The notes: generated by a model from the letters alone, not told the origin. A stretch of 32,269 bases of DNA from Candidatus Omnitrophota bacterium (GCA_029568995.1 JAKPYU010000099.1:1-32269), one strand, 5' to 3'. Positions 14,536 through 21,921 are shown, counted from the first letter of the stretch. Translations and numbers: made by a program.

Positions 14536-14614
14536 ATGGGACCGATGGGGCCAGTAGGACGAATGGAAGGAGAATTACGAATTAAAAATTAAGAATTAAG
14601 AATTAAAGAGAAGA
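14536..14614. repeat. Composite intergenic repeat: GAC 9-mers then AATTAAG array
   Basis: GAC-type units occupy 14536-14570. AATTA(A/C)GAATTAA units follow at 14572-14607. The segment 14592-14614 is identical over 23 nt to 19509-19531. The element lies between the divergent TPR and BlaI-like genes. Bases 14615-14700 are an A/G-rich stretch with no visible gene. Confidence 0.75.
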
Positions 14615-14703
14615 GGCGGAGGTGAGGAAAAGGACGATGGATGAAGGATGAAAAGAAGAAAAAGAGAAGAAGGAAATTGGCGATTCCGATTCAGGGGGGG
14701 ACG

Positions 14704-14712
14704 TGCTAGACT
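14704..14712 (+). promoter_or_regulatory. Possible extended -10 promoter of the BlaI-like gene
   Basis: TGCTAGACT has the extended -10 form and is almost the same as the element before cca. The -35 region is poor. I see no TACAnnTGTA-type BlaI operator here, so autorepression is not demonstrated. Confidence 0.3.
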
Positions 14713-14746
14713 GGTGTCACTTTCAGCCGAGAAGGACCGATAGGAT

Positions 14747-15166
14747 ATGCCACGTCAACGAAGCAAGATATTTTCAGAGAGAGAGATTTCCATTATGAAT
14801 GCCGTGTGGGATCTGCGGAGGGCATCGATCAACGATATCCGCGGTTACCTGGGCGGCACGCGGGCCGGGGCGTATACCTCGGTGGCGACGATGGTACGAT
14901 TTCTGGAAAATAAGGGGGTGCTTAAACATAGTATTGCGGGTCGAACGTATTACTACGAAGCGCGGATCAGCCGTGAACGCGCCGCCTATCATGCGGTCCG
15001 CTACGTTCTACGGACGTACTTTCGAAACAACAGCCCAGCCCTGTTTCGGTCCTGTTATTCCAAAGAGGCCGCCACCGAGGAGGAGAAGCGAGAGATCCTG
15101 AGGATTCTTGCGGGTGAAGACACCCCGGTCCAAGACACCGAACGAACACAGACACGAACCAAGTGA
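14747..15166 (+). CDS. BlaI/MecI/CopY-family transcriptional repressor
   Basis: This 139-aa winged-helix protein has the family pattern: SEREISIMNAVWDL (helix 1), INDIRGYL, then the recognition segment AYTSVATMVRFLENKGVLKH and a wing strand TYYYEARISRERA. The C-terminal helix is shorter and ends in a charged tail. BlaI-type repressors dimerise on DNA and are often inactivated by a BlaR1/M56 membrane protease. Here the next gene is a membrane protein, coupled through a TGATG overlap, but it has no HEXXH protease motif. Start choice: the ATG at 14747 follows AAGGA with a 10-nt spacer. It heads an operon with the membrane protein and the Nif3-like gene; the target promoter is unknown. Confidence 0.88.
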   Translation: MPRQRSKIFSEREISIMNAVWDLRRASINDIRGYLGGTRAGAYTSVATMVRFLENKGVLKHSIAGRTYYYEARISRERAAYHAVRYVLRTYFRNNSPALFRSCYSKEAATEEEKREILRILAGEDTPVQDTERTQTRTK

Positions 15167-16029
15167 TGAGGATGCCAAGCCCGAAGACGACTCTTCTTGT
15201 GGCGGCGGCCGTGGCGGCAGCCGTGTCTGTCATGGGCCGGGAATCGGTGGGGTGGCTGACCCTGTCCGAGTCGAGGCGCGAGCTATTACTGCTTGCGGCA
15301 TTGGTTCCGTTCAGTTGGCTGGCGGTCAACGCGCTGTCGGAGATTCTTGAACGGAAGGCAAGCCCATCCCGCTGGAGCTACCATCGGCTGGGTTATGCGG
15401 GTTGGGGATTGTACTGCCTGACGGTTGTGTCCGTGCACTATGGTGCCTGGGTTCCCGTACCGCTGGCGGCGGGATGTTCCTCGCCGCTGCTTGTGTTTCC
15501 CATGGTGGTGCGCTGGATCGTGGAGCATCCCATTCAGCACTTTTTGAAAAGAGAGAAGCCGATCTGGCGACTGGATGAACTATCGCGTGCCTCGGAAAGC
15601 GGGTCACGAAGTTACCTGATCGGCCTGTTTACGGAACGCTATCCGAAGTACCGTGCCTATCTCTATCGTCGAGACCTTCCATACAGCGTGGGGGGGATCC
15701 TGATGCAGAATCGGGAGCGTCTCGCGACGCCAAGACCGACCTACCTGGAAGTGACGCTGGATTGCCCGTTTGGAACGAAGATCGGGTCATTTCTGGAAGG
15801 GCATGAAGTGGTCCTGGCCTACCTGTTTCGCGAGCAGGAGGACGGAAGCCGGATCGTGTTTCTTCCCGCGCAGGGATGGGATGAATGGATCGAGGGGATG
15901 AGAAAGCTGGAATGGTTTCAGCGGATTGGCGAGGTGGATGATCTTCCGCCACGCTGGCCGATCCTGGGCGATCTTCCTTACCCGCTCGTTGCGAACGGAT
16001 TGGAATACAAAAGGATTAGTTTGACCTGA
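15166..16029 (+). CDS. Unknown membrane protein coupled to the BlaI-like repressor
   Basis: I do not recognise this 287-aa protein. Residues 1-130 hold about three or four hydrophobic segments (LLVAAAVAAAVSVMG, LLLLAALVPFSWLAVNAL, GWGLYCLTVVSVHYGAWVPV, LLVFPMVVRWIV). A soluble C-terminal part of about 155 residues follows, with features such as YLIGLFTERYPKYRAYLYR, YLEVTLDCPFGTKIGSFLEG and IVFLPAQGWDEWIEGM. There is no HEXXH zinc-protease motif and no penicillin-binding motif, so it is not an ordinary BlaR1. The ATG at 15166 overlaps the repressor's TGA by one base; GTG at 15163 is an alternative start. The gene order suggests a sensor or effector under the BlaI-like regulator, which is inference. 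Confidence 0.75.
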   Translation: MRMPSPKTTLLVAAAVAAAVSVMGRESVGWLTLSESRRELLLLAALVPFSWLAVNALSEILERKASPSRWSYHRLGYAGWGLYCLTVVSVHYGAWVPVPLAAGCSSPLLVFPMVVRWIVEHPIQHFLKREKPIWRLDELSRASESGSRSYLIGLFTERYPKYRAYLYRRDLPYSVGGILMQNRERLATPRPTYLEVTLDCPFGTKIGSFLEGHEVVLAYLFREQEDGSRIVFLPAQGWDEWIEGMRKLEWFQRIGEVDDLPPRWPILGDLPYPLVANGLEYKRISLT

Positions 16030-16041
16030 AAGGAGGATTCC

Positions 16042-17127
16042 ATGGATTCGGGCGATTTTACCGTGCGTCGGATGGCCGACTTTCTGAATGCGGCGATTCC
16101 ATCGCCGTATGACGAATCGCGGGAATCCGGAAGGCTCCAATGTGGAGACCCGGATCGCCCGGTGAAACTGGTCTGGCCGGTGTACCGGGTAACCCGCGAG
16201 ATTCTTCGCCAGGCGGAACGGAGCAATGTGGATTTCATGGTGATTTCCCGCCCATTGCCGGACCGATGGAAGATCGCTGAGAATGTGTATTCCCCCTGGC
16301 CGGATCTGCTTCGGCTGCTGCTCCACACGGGGATTGCGATATATGCGGCCGGGTCCGGTTTGAACGCGCATCCTCGCGGGCCATCGGCGTTGCTGGCGGA
16401 ACGCCTGGGGTTATCGGAACCCAGGGCGGGATTGCCCAGACCTCAGTCGGGCCAAGTCAAGATTGTCACGTTTGTGCCGAGAGAGTATGCGGACAGTGTG
16501 CGGCTCGCGATGTCGCAGGCGGGAGCGGGACGAATCGGGGAATACGATCTCTGCTCGTATCGCTCATCGGGCGAGGGAAGTTTTTTTGGGTCCGAACAGA
16601 CGAATCCGACCATTGGCGAGCCAGGACAAATGGAATTCGTGCCGGAAGAGCGGTTAGAGATGATCTGCCCGATTCACTGCCTGGCGGATGTCATTACGGC
16701 CTTGTGGAACGCGCATCCTTATGAGGAACCGGCTTATGACATCTATCCGTTGCACGATTTTCGGGACCCGCGCCAATGCCTGTGGATCGGGACAGCGGAA
16801 GAACCGTTATCGGTCGAGGATCTTGTGCGTCGAGCCGGAGATGCGTTTCCTGAATCATCTGTGCCGGAACCGATCGGACTGTTACAGGGGAGAAACCTCT
16901 GCAGGATCGCCTGCACGGCAGGTGACGGGAGCGCGGTGATTCCGTATTTGATCGAAAGCGAAGCGGACGCGCTGATCTGCCGGGGGATTGGGGAGGAAGC
17001 GGCCTGGGAGCTGGCGGAATGCGGAATACCGGGACTTTCGCTGAGCCGGGGGGTGCTGGAGCCGCTATTTGCGACGGCGATCCGGGAGATTCTGGAACCG
17101 CTGCGGGGGGAGGTTGGGGTGTTGTGA
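16042..17127 (+). CDS. Nif3/YqfO-family protein with most dinuclear-metal ligands replaced
   Basis: This 361-aa protein has the long Nif3 architecture: N- and C-terminal Nif3 halves around a YqfO/CutA-like insert (GSFFGSEQTNPTIGEPGQ and HPYEEPAYDIYPL). The family opening DNVGLQVGDP is recognisable as ESGRLQCGDP. The expected metal ligands are mostly gone. The HH of the usual AHHPL is S69-R70 in ISRPLP, the Asp of HTNLDA is N108 in GSGLNA, and the His of the late GHYATE is R336 in SRGVLE; E340 is kept. The frame is intact. It follows the membrane gene after 12 nt with a perfect AAAGGAGG Shine-Dalgarno, so it is well translated within the operon. Canonical GTP cyclohydrolase-like metal chemistry seems unlikely; its role is unknown. 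Confidence 0.85.
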   Translation: MDSGDFTVRRMADFLNAAIPSPYDESRESGRLQCGDPDRPVKLVWPVYRVTREILRQAERSNVDFMVISRPLPDRWKIAENVYSPWPDLLRLLLHTGIAIYAAGSGLNAHPRGPSALLAERLGLSEPRAGLPRPQSGQVKIVTFVPREYADSVRLAMSQAGAGRIGEYDLCSYRSSGEGSFFGSEQTNPTIGEPGQMEFVPEERLEMICPIHCLADVITALWNAHPYEEPAYDIYPLHDFRDPRQCLWIGTAEEPLSVEDLVRRAGDAFPESSVPEPIGLLQGRNLCRIACTAGDGSAVIPYLIESEADALICRGIGEEAAWELAECGIPGLSLSRGVLEPLFATAIREILEPLRGEVGVL

Positions 17128-17168
17128 ATAGAGAGACAGGCTCGTGCAGAGAGAAATCCTGGTCTTTC

Positions 17169-17177
17169 TGGTAAAAT
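17169..17177 (+). promoter_or_regulatory. Possible extended -10 promoter of the ATPase/TOPRIM-like module
   Basis: TGGTAAAAT is an extended -10 (TAAAAT matches 5 of 6) that would start transcription near 17184, leaving a leader of about 84 nt before the ATPase gene. No matching -35 box. The module may therefore be transcribed separately from the BlaI operon. Confidence 0.35.
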
Positions 17178-17267
17178 GCGCTGATTCAACGGAGGGAATG
17201 CTGACGGGATATTTGCCCTTTGCATTGACACCATGAAGAGGAACGGCAAAGAAGACGGAGAAACCAG

Positions 17268-18602
17268 ATGCTCAAGAGGATAAGAATCCAGGGGTATAAG
17301 TCGATTCGAGACTTGGATATCAAGTTGACAGGACTTTCAGTGCTTTTCGGACCGAATGCAAGCGGAAAAAGCAATCTCCTGGATGCACTACAGCTTTTGT
17401 CGCGGATCGCGACAAGCCGCACGCTCAAAGAGGCATTTGAGCCGCCGTATCGGGGAAAGCCGCTGGAGTCATTCGCCTTTGGTCCGGAAGGAATCAGAGG
17501 ATTGCTGAAACAGCAAGAAGCCCCGTCTTTCACGCTGGAAGCGGATGTGGAGCTTTCTCCCGCAACGATCGACTTTGTCGATCACCGGATTCGGGAAATG
17601 AATCCGTCCAAGGCAAACGGAGGAGGCAGGGCAAAAACGCCAGCATCTAAGCCAGCCTCTTATGTCCGACAGAAGTTCCTGCGGTATCGAATCAGCGTGG
17701 AGATTTTGCCAAAATCGGGGGTCTTGCGGGTTGCTGATGAATACTTGGCGGCTTTGAACACCCAGGGAGAGCCGACCCGTAAGAGACTCCCTTTTCTGGA
17801 AAGGGATACAGAGAAAAACCGCTTGCATTTGCGCTTTGAGGGACAGGCGCATCCGACTTATTATGAGCGTTATTTGGACCATTCGGTTCTGTCAAAGCCG
17901 CACTATCCGCCCCACTATCCTCATCTTGTGGCGATGCAACGGGAATTGGCGAGCTGGCTCTTTTTTTATTTCGAGCCGAGGGAGCGAATGCGAGCCAAGA
18001 ATCCTGTGAAGGAGGTTCGCCATATCGGGCTGATGGGCGAAGATTTGGCCTCCTTTCTGAATACATTGAAGAATCTGAATCCAAGGCAGTTTGATGCTGT
18101 TGAAAAGGCGCTCCGAATGGTCATCCCGGAAATCACAGGGATTGAAGTGAGGATCAGCGACTTGGGCGAAGTGGAGCTCATTCTGCGTGAAGGCAACATC
18201 CCCATTCCGGCGGGGGTGGTATCCGAAGGAACCCTGCGAGTATTGGGATTGCTTGCCCTGGAAGGAGTGAAAGAGCCTCCGGCGTTGATCGGATTTGAGG
18301 AACCGGAAAATGGAATTCATCCGCGAAGAATCCAGATGATTGCGGAATTGCTGAAGACCCGAAGCGCCCAGAGCGAAACCCAGTTGATCGTAACCACCCA
18401 TTCTCCCATCCTGCCGGATCGAATCCCTAACGAATCGCTCTATGTGTGCCGTAAACAAGGCGGTTCGACCCAGATCACACCTTACACAGACTGGGGGCCG
18501 GATAATCTATGGCGGGATAAGAATATCCAGGAGGCACTGGACGGAGAAGAGACTCCCTGCTCCGTCTCGGAGAGAATGCTGCGGGGGGATTTCGATGCGT
18601 GA
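17268..18602 (+). CDS. OLD/RecF-like AAA ATPase (AAA_21/AAA_15 type)
   Basis: This is a 444-aa ABC-type ATPase of the SMC/RecF/OLD group. It opens with LKRIRIQGYKSIRDLDI and Walker A GPNASGKS (28-35). A long insert (about 85-250) replaces the coiled coil. The signature-like SEGTLRVLGLLAL is at 319-331, Walker B with catalytic Glu is IGFEEPENG (341-349), and the switch is THSP (377-380). Unlike full OLD proteins there is no TOPRIM domain in this chain; the next gene appears to provide it. Start choice: GGAG at 17257-17260 is 7 nt before the ATG. The genes overlap by 8 nt (ATGCGTGA), so translation is coupled. By analogy with PARIS, RloAB and Gabija-type systems, a defence role is plausible but not shown. 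Confidence 0.88.
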   Translation: MLKRIRIQGYKSIRDLDIKLTGLSVLFGPNASGKSNLLDALQLLSRIATSRTLKEAFEPPYRGKPLESFAFGPEGIRGLLKQQEAPSFTLEADVELSPATIDFVDHRIREMNPSKANGGGRAKTPASKPASYVRQKFLRYRISVEILPKSGVLRVADEYLAALNTQGEPTRKRLPFLERDTEKNRLHLRFEGQAHPTYYERYLDHSVLSKPHYPPHYPHLVAMQRELASWLFFYFEPRERMRAKNPVKEVRHIGLMGEDLASFLNTLKNLNPRQFDAVEKALRMVIPEITGIEVRISDLGEVELILREGNIPIPAGVVSEGTLRVLGLLALEGVKEPPALIGFEEPENGIHPRRIQMIAELLKTRSAQSETQLIVTTHSPILPDRIPNESLYVCRKQGGSTQITPYTDWGPDNLWRDKNIQEALDGEETPCSVSERMLRGDFDA

Positions 18603-19170
18603 TATCCGGATGTTCGTCGAGGATATCGGGCACCAGGAAGTTGTCGGCACACTGGTGCGGAGGCTGGCACAGGAATCCGGTATTGAAATCAATTTGAGAG
18701 TACTCAGTGCGTCGGGTGGAAGCGGAACGGTCTTACATGAGTTCCAACGATACGTTTCAGGTTTGCAGATCGGGAACATGCCGGATCTGTTCATCGCTGC
18801 AATAGACGCAAATTGCCGGGGAATCGCGAGACGTCGAAAGGAGATCCTTGAGAAGGCGGGGAACCTAAAAGACCTGACGGTCTGTGCCGTTCCCGATCCG
18901 CATATCGAACGATGGCTTCTCATCGACTCGGCGGCGTTCAAGAAAGTGCTTGGTACGGGATGTCAGGCACCGGCGGGCAAGTGCGAGCGTGGCCTGTTTA
19001 AACGTCTGCTGTTCAAGGCGGTCCGAGAATCGGGCCGTTCACCGCTTATCGGCGGTGTGGAACATGCCAAGGACATTGTTCTTGCCATGGATTTGGACAG
19101 CGTCAAAGAACCATCTCTGAAAAAATTCCTCAAGGACCTGCGGAGCCGATTCCTGGAATGGCAACGGTGA
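18595..19170 (+). CDS. TOPRIM/DUF4276-like putative nuclease partner of the AAA ATPase
   Basis: This 191-aa protein has an arrangement compatible with a TOPRIM fold: a strand then E9 (RMFVEDIGHQEVV), an acidic motif after a hydrophobic strand at D71 (FIAAIDANCRG, DxN rather than DxD), and PDPHIERWLLID at 100-111 with E105 and D111. The C-terminal block IVLAMDLDSVKEPSLKKFLKDL resembles DUF4276-type proteins as I recall them. Start choice: the ATG at 18595 overlaps the ATPase stop by 8 nt; the frame is open upstream to 18442 inside the ATPase gene without support. The likely role is an effector nuclease gated by the ATPase. The fold assignment is from motif spacing only and needs a structure or profile comparison. 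Confidence 0.72.
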   Translation: MRDIRMFVEDIGHQEVVGTLVRRLAQESGIEINLRVLSASGGSGTVLHEFQRYVSGLQIGNMPDLFIAAIDANCRGIARRRKEILEKAGNLKDLTVCAVPDPHIERWLLIDSAAFKKVLGTGCQAPAGKCERGLFKRLLFKAVRESGRSPLIGGVEHAKDIVLAMDLDSVKEPSLKKFLKDLRSRFLEWQR

Positions 19171-19194
19171 TTCATTCTGATCGCACTGGAAGTG

Positions 19195-19509
19195 ATGAAA
19201 AAGCAAAAAGGCATCAAGTTTCTGTGTGACTTATGCGGAGAATTGCTGGAGGAAGGGCGTCCGCGATTCATCTGCCGGGGGGAGATTTTTTGCGCGTTTG
19301 ACGGATTGGAGATTGAAGAGGATCTGGAACGATCTTCCGAGAGTGTCCGTGCAGAGATAGAACGACTGATTCGGGAACTGGAAAAGCGCACCGAGGAAGA
19401 CCTGCGGGACGAGGTGCATTTTCCGTTCCGTCTGGATCTGTGCAGGAAATGCAGAGACCGGATTTATCGTGCGCTGAAACCGGGGGGAGAGTTAGAAATT
19501 AAGAATTGA
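19195..19509 (+). CDS. Small Cys-rich (zinc-ribbon-like) protein
   Basis: This 104-aa protein carries six cysteines in pairs: CDLC (C11, C14), C27, C33 and CRKC (C83, C86). The two CxxC knuckles suggest one zinc site joining the two ends of the chain. Between them is an acidic, helical stretch (EEDLERSSESVRAEIERLIRELEKRTEED). It resembles a family of short hypothetical proteins from Planctomycetes-like bacteria, from memory. It lies 24 nt after the TOPRIM-like gene and may be cotranscribed. Its last codons (EIKN) and stop are formed by the AATTAAG repeat, so the original C-terminus may have been different. A GTG at 19192 is an alternative start. No function can be assigned. Confidence 0.75.
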   Translation: MKKQKGIKFLCDLCGELLEEGRPRFICRGEIFCAFDGLEIEEDLERSSESVRAEIERLIRELEKRTEEDLRDEVHFPFRLDLCRKCRDRIYRALKPGGELEIKN

Positions 19510-19575
19510 GAATTAAGAATTAAAGAGAAGAAAGGGACGAAGAGGACGAATAGGGCGAATGGGACCTATCGGGAG
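19496..19575. repeat. Composite intergenic repeat: AATTAAG array then GAC 9-mers
   Basis: Bases 19496-19525 hold AATTAAGAATT units and 19532-19570 hold GGACGAA(T/G)A-type units. The order is reversed compared with 14536-14614, but the AATTAAG part has the same orientation, with 23 identical nt at 19509-19531. The array supplies the last codons and the stop of the Cys-rich gene. It lies in the convergent gap before the UDP-sugar gene. Confidence 0.75.
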
Positions 19576-19612
19576 GGTGGAGTGAGGCGGGCGGTGTCGA
19601 AGGCAACAGGCG

Positions 19613-20554
19613 TCAGGGGAAGTTCAGGATTTTTTTGAAGTACTCCATGGTGAGTCGCAGTCCCTGCTCGACGGGGATTTTTGGCTCCCAGTTGAGAATC
19701 CGACGGGCCTTGGAGATATCCGGCTGGCGGACCTTGGGGTCATCCACGGGGAGTTCCTTGAAGATGATTTCCGAGCGGCTTCCAGTGATCTGTTTCACCA
19801 GTTCGGCCAGTTGCGCCACAGTCATTTCGGAAGGATTGCCGATATTGGTCGGCTCGACCTCGTTTGACTCCAGCAGACGGATAATCCCTTCCACCTCATC
19901 GGCAACATAGCAGAAAGACCGGGTCTGTCTGCCGTCGCCAAATATGGTGATGGGCTTGTTTTGAAGCGCCTCGGTGAGGAATGTGGAGACGACCCGGCCA
20001 TCCTCCGCGCGCATCCGGGGACCGTACGTGTTGAAGATCCGCACGATGCGCGTATCGACATTATGGAATCGATGATAGGCCATGGTCATGGCCTCGGCGA
20101 ACCGCTTGGCCTCATCGTACACGCCACGCGGGCCGATGGGATTCACGTTGCCCCAGTACGATTCCGGCTGCGGATGGACCATCGGATCTCCGTAGCATTC
20201 CGAGGTGGAGGCGAGCAGGAAGCGTGCGTTTTTCTCCTTGGCCAGTCCGAGCGCCTTATGTGTTCCCAAGGAGCCGACTTTGAGCGTCTGGATGGGCAGT
20301 TTCAGATAGTCGATGGGGCTGGCGGGGGATGCAAAGTGCAGGATGTTATGAAGCGGTCCGGAAACATGAATGAAATTGGTGACATCGTGATGGACGAAAG
20401 TGAACTCCTTTCGACCGAACAGGTGCTCGATGTTCTGCAGAGCGCCGGTGATGAGGTTATCCATGACGATGACCTCATGGCCGCGATCCAGAAGTGCGTC
20501 CGCCAGATGCGAACCCAGGAATCCAGCGCCTCCCGTAATCAGTGTGCGGGGCAT
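19613..20554 (-). CDS. UDP-glucuronate decarboxylase (UDP-xylose synthase), extended SDR
   Basis: This 313-aa NAD-dependent enzyme should convert UDP-glucuronate to UDP-xylose for glycan synthesis. The nucleotide-binding motif GGAGFLG is at 8-14 and the catalytic residues are S/T in ASTSE (115-119) and Y146 and K150 in YDEAK. The blocks [23 protein letters not shown] and [11 protein letters not shown] are those of UXS-type decarboxylases, rather than GalE or dTDP-glucose dehydratase. Start choice: GGAGG lies 5 nt before the ATG at 20554. An in-frame ATG at 20572 has no SD, and that SD falls within its first codons. It follows the pseudopilin gene by 37 nt on the same strand and may be cotranscribed with it. 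Confidence 0.92.
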   Translation of the reverse strand: MPRTLITGGAGFLGSHLADALLDRGHEVIVMDNLITGALQNIEHLFGRKEFTFVHHDVTNFIHVSGPLHNILHFASPASPIDYLKLPIQTLKVGSLGTHKALGLAKEKNARFLLASTSECYGDPMVHPQPESYWGNVNPIGPRGVYDEAKRFAEAMTMAYHRFHNVDTRIVRIFNTYGPRMRAEDGRVVSTFLTEALQNKPITIFGDGRQTRSFCYVADEVEGIIRLLESNEVEPTNIGNPSEMTVAQLAELVKQITGSRSEIIFKELPVDDPKVRQPDISKARRILNWEPKIPVEQGLRLTMEYFKKILNFP

Positions 20555-20591
20555 ATTGACCTCCGAACTCATTTTCTTGATTGGATATCCG

Positions 20592-21182
20592 TCAAGGTGT
20601 AACCCGGATAATATCTCCGATACTCACCAAACCGTTGGACGGATTGTAAACGTACGGTGGGTTGTGGATGTAATCCGGTCCGAGGCTGACGAAGTACCGA
20701 CCGTTCGGATACTGTCCACGGCACTTATCGAAGAGTTCGGGATCTACCTGGAATCGTGCACACAGGCTGGGAAACGGGGGTGGCTGACCATCGACGGAGA
20801 TTTGCCCATACGCGGCGTCACCGGCCTTAGTGACATAGAACGGTTCGGGATGAATCGTGCCGCGATTGCTCGACAAGGCCGTTCGTTTCTCTTTATCATG
20901 CCCCTCCATCTGAAAAATGTCTTCGGGGATACGGGCAATGTAGGCGACCGGAGTTGTGAGTCCCCGGCAGTTGTATTGATGATCGTGAAGGGGGAACACG
21001 CCGAAGTCGGTGGAGTAACACATTGAGGCCGAGCTGAGGGCCTTCATATTCGATTCGACTTGTGAGATCTTCGCCCGCATCCTGGCATTGAGGAAGTTGG
21101 GCACGGCAATGGCCGCCAGGATACCGATGATCGCCACAACGATCAGCAGCTCAATCAATGTGAAACCTTTCCTTACGATCAT
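20592..21182 (-). CDS. Type II/IV pseudopilin-like secreted protein, copy 1
   Basis: This 196-aa protein has a prepilin peptidase site after a 5-residue basic leader: MIVRKG then [20 protein letters not shown], with Gly at -1 and Glu at +5. The hydrophobic helix runs into [21 protein letters not shown], as in major pseudopilins (GspG-like). A globular part and a conserved end ([15 protein letters not shown]) follow. It is a paralogue of the gene at 21267-21869, with the same helix, the shared [14 protein letters not shown] block and the same C-terminal motif. The SD AAGGAG lies about 7 nt before the ATG. No other secretion or pilus genes are in the window, so the assembly machinery must lie elsewhere. 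Confidence 0.88.
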   Translation of the reverse strand: MIVRKGFTLIELLIVVAIIGILAAIAVPNFLNARMRAKISQVESNMKALSSASMCYSTDFGVFPLHDHQYNCRGLTTPVAYIARIPEDIFQMEGHDKEKRTALSSNRGTIHPEPFYVTKAGDAAYGQISVDGQPPPFPSLCARFQVDPELFDKCRGQYPNGRYFVSLGPDYIHNPPYVYNPSNGLVSIGDIIRVTP

Positions 21183-21226
21183 TTATTTCTCCTTGTCTTC
21201 AAGAGGATCTTGTTATGGATGTTTGC

Positions 21227-21241
21227 GGCTCGGCAGGAGCC
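21227..21241. repeat. Small hairpin between the two pseudopilin genes
   Basis: GGCTC (21227-21231), loop GGCAG and GAGCC (21237-21241) form a 5-bp stem in the 84-nt gap. The surrounding text (CTCGGCAGGAGCCTCGCCCTCCC-like) looks like another dispersed element, but I see only one copy here. Confidence 0.35.
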
Positions 21242-21266
21242 TCGCCCTCCCATAGGAAGGAACCTA

Positions 21267-21869
21267 TCAGGGAACGACTCGGATGATATCGCCAAGGCTC
21301 ACCAAGCCATTGGAGATATTATAGGTCGTGCCGATCGTGTGTTGCTGATCAGGCCCGAGGCTTACCAGGTACCTGCCATCCGGGTAGGTGGACCGAGCCT
21401 TGCTGTAGAGTTCAGGACTGTCGCGAAAGCGAAGGGTCAAATCGTAAGAGGAACCCGCAGCGGGGATGATTTCAGTCGGGATGCCCCAAGCGCCGTCTCC
21501 ATTGGTGTAAAGGGGTTCCGGGTGGATCTCGGGATTCTTTTTGTTTCCGCTGCCCGAAAGACGCTGGTCGAAGTTCTGGATGATGATCTGTTGAAACAGG
21601 TCCACGGGAACTCTTGCGATATAGGCCACGGGAGTGGTCAGCCCCGGGCAGTTCTTTGCATGAGTTCGGTCGTGGAGCGGGTAAGTGGGGTGATCGGTGC
21701 GATAGGCCATGATGGCCGTGCTGGTCGCTTTCATATTGCTTTCGACCTGAGCCAGGCGGGCTTTCATTTGCGCGTTCATGAAATTGGGGACGGCAATGGC
21801 CGCCAGGATGCCGATGATCGCCACGACAATCAGCAGCTCAATCAACGTAAACGCTTTTCTTGCCTTCAT
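21267..21869 (-). CDS. Type II/IV pseudopilin-like secreted protein, copy 2
   Basis: This 200-aa paralogue of the downstream pseudopilin has leader MKARKA, then [20 protein letters not shown]. The -1 residue is Ala instead of Gly, which prepilin peptidases often accept. The helix continues as [21 protein letters not shown]. The middle region keeps [17 protein letters not shown] and the end keeps SNGLVSLGDIIRVVP. The clear similarity of both copies indicates tandem duplication followed by divergence of the surface region. The SD AAGGAG is about 6 nt before the ATG. A 15-bp palindrome (21907-21921) lies about 40 nt upstream and may mark its promoter or operator. Confidence 0.88.
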   Translation of the reverse strand: MKARKAFTLIELLIVVAIIGILAAIAVPNFMNAQMKARLAQVESNMKATSTAIMAYRTDHPTYPLHDRTHAKNCPGLTTPVAYIARVPVDLFQQIIIQNFDQRLSGSGNKKNPEIHPEPLYTNGDGAWGIPTEIIPAAGSSYDLTLRFRDSPELYSKARSTYPDGRYLVSLGPDQQHTIGTTYNISNGLVSLGDIIRVVP

Positions 21870-21906
21870 TTACGTCTCCTTCTCCCGAGCAATGGGTTCT
21901 TAAAAC

Positions 21907-21921
21907 ATGATACTATATCAT
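21907..21921. promoter_or_regulatory. 15-bp palindrome upstream of the pseudopilin genes
   Basis: ATGATA, spacer CTA and TATCAT form a perfect inverted repeat in an AT-rich patch ending 38 nt before the pseudopilin ATG at 21869. It could be an operator, or include a -10-like TATAGT on the minus strand; there is no convincing -35 box. Confidence 0.35.

Noticed and set aside
15166-16029. BlaR1-type sensor protease
   Set aside because: No HEXXH motif and no penicillin-binding-like C-terminal motif are present.
17232-17282. Sixteen-codon open frame overlapping the start of the ATPase gene, possible leader peptide
   Set aside because: It has no Shine-Dalgarno of its own and a composition expected by chance.
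17268-19170. Calling the ATPase pair a bona fide PARIS or Gabija system
   Set aside because: The small partner is shorter than AriB and lacks an evident DUF4435 pattern, and there is no UvrD-like GajB beside it; the helicase at 26373 is a PcrA-type repair gene 7 kb away.
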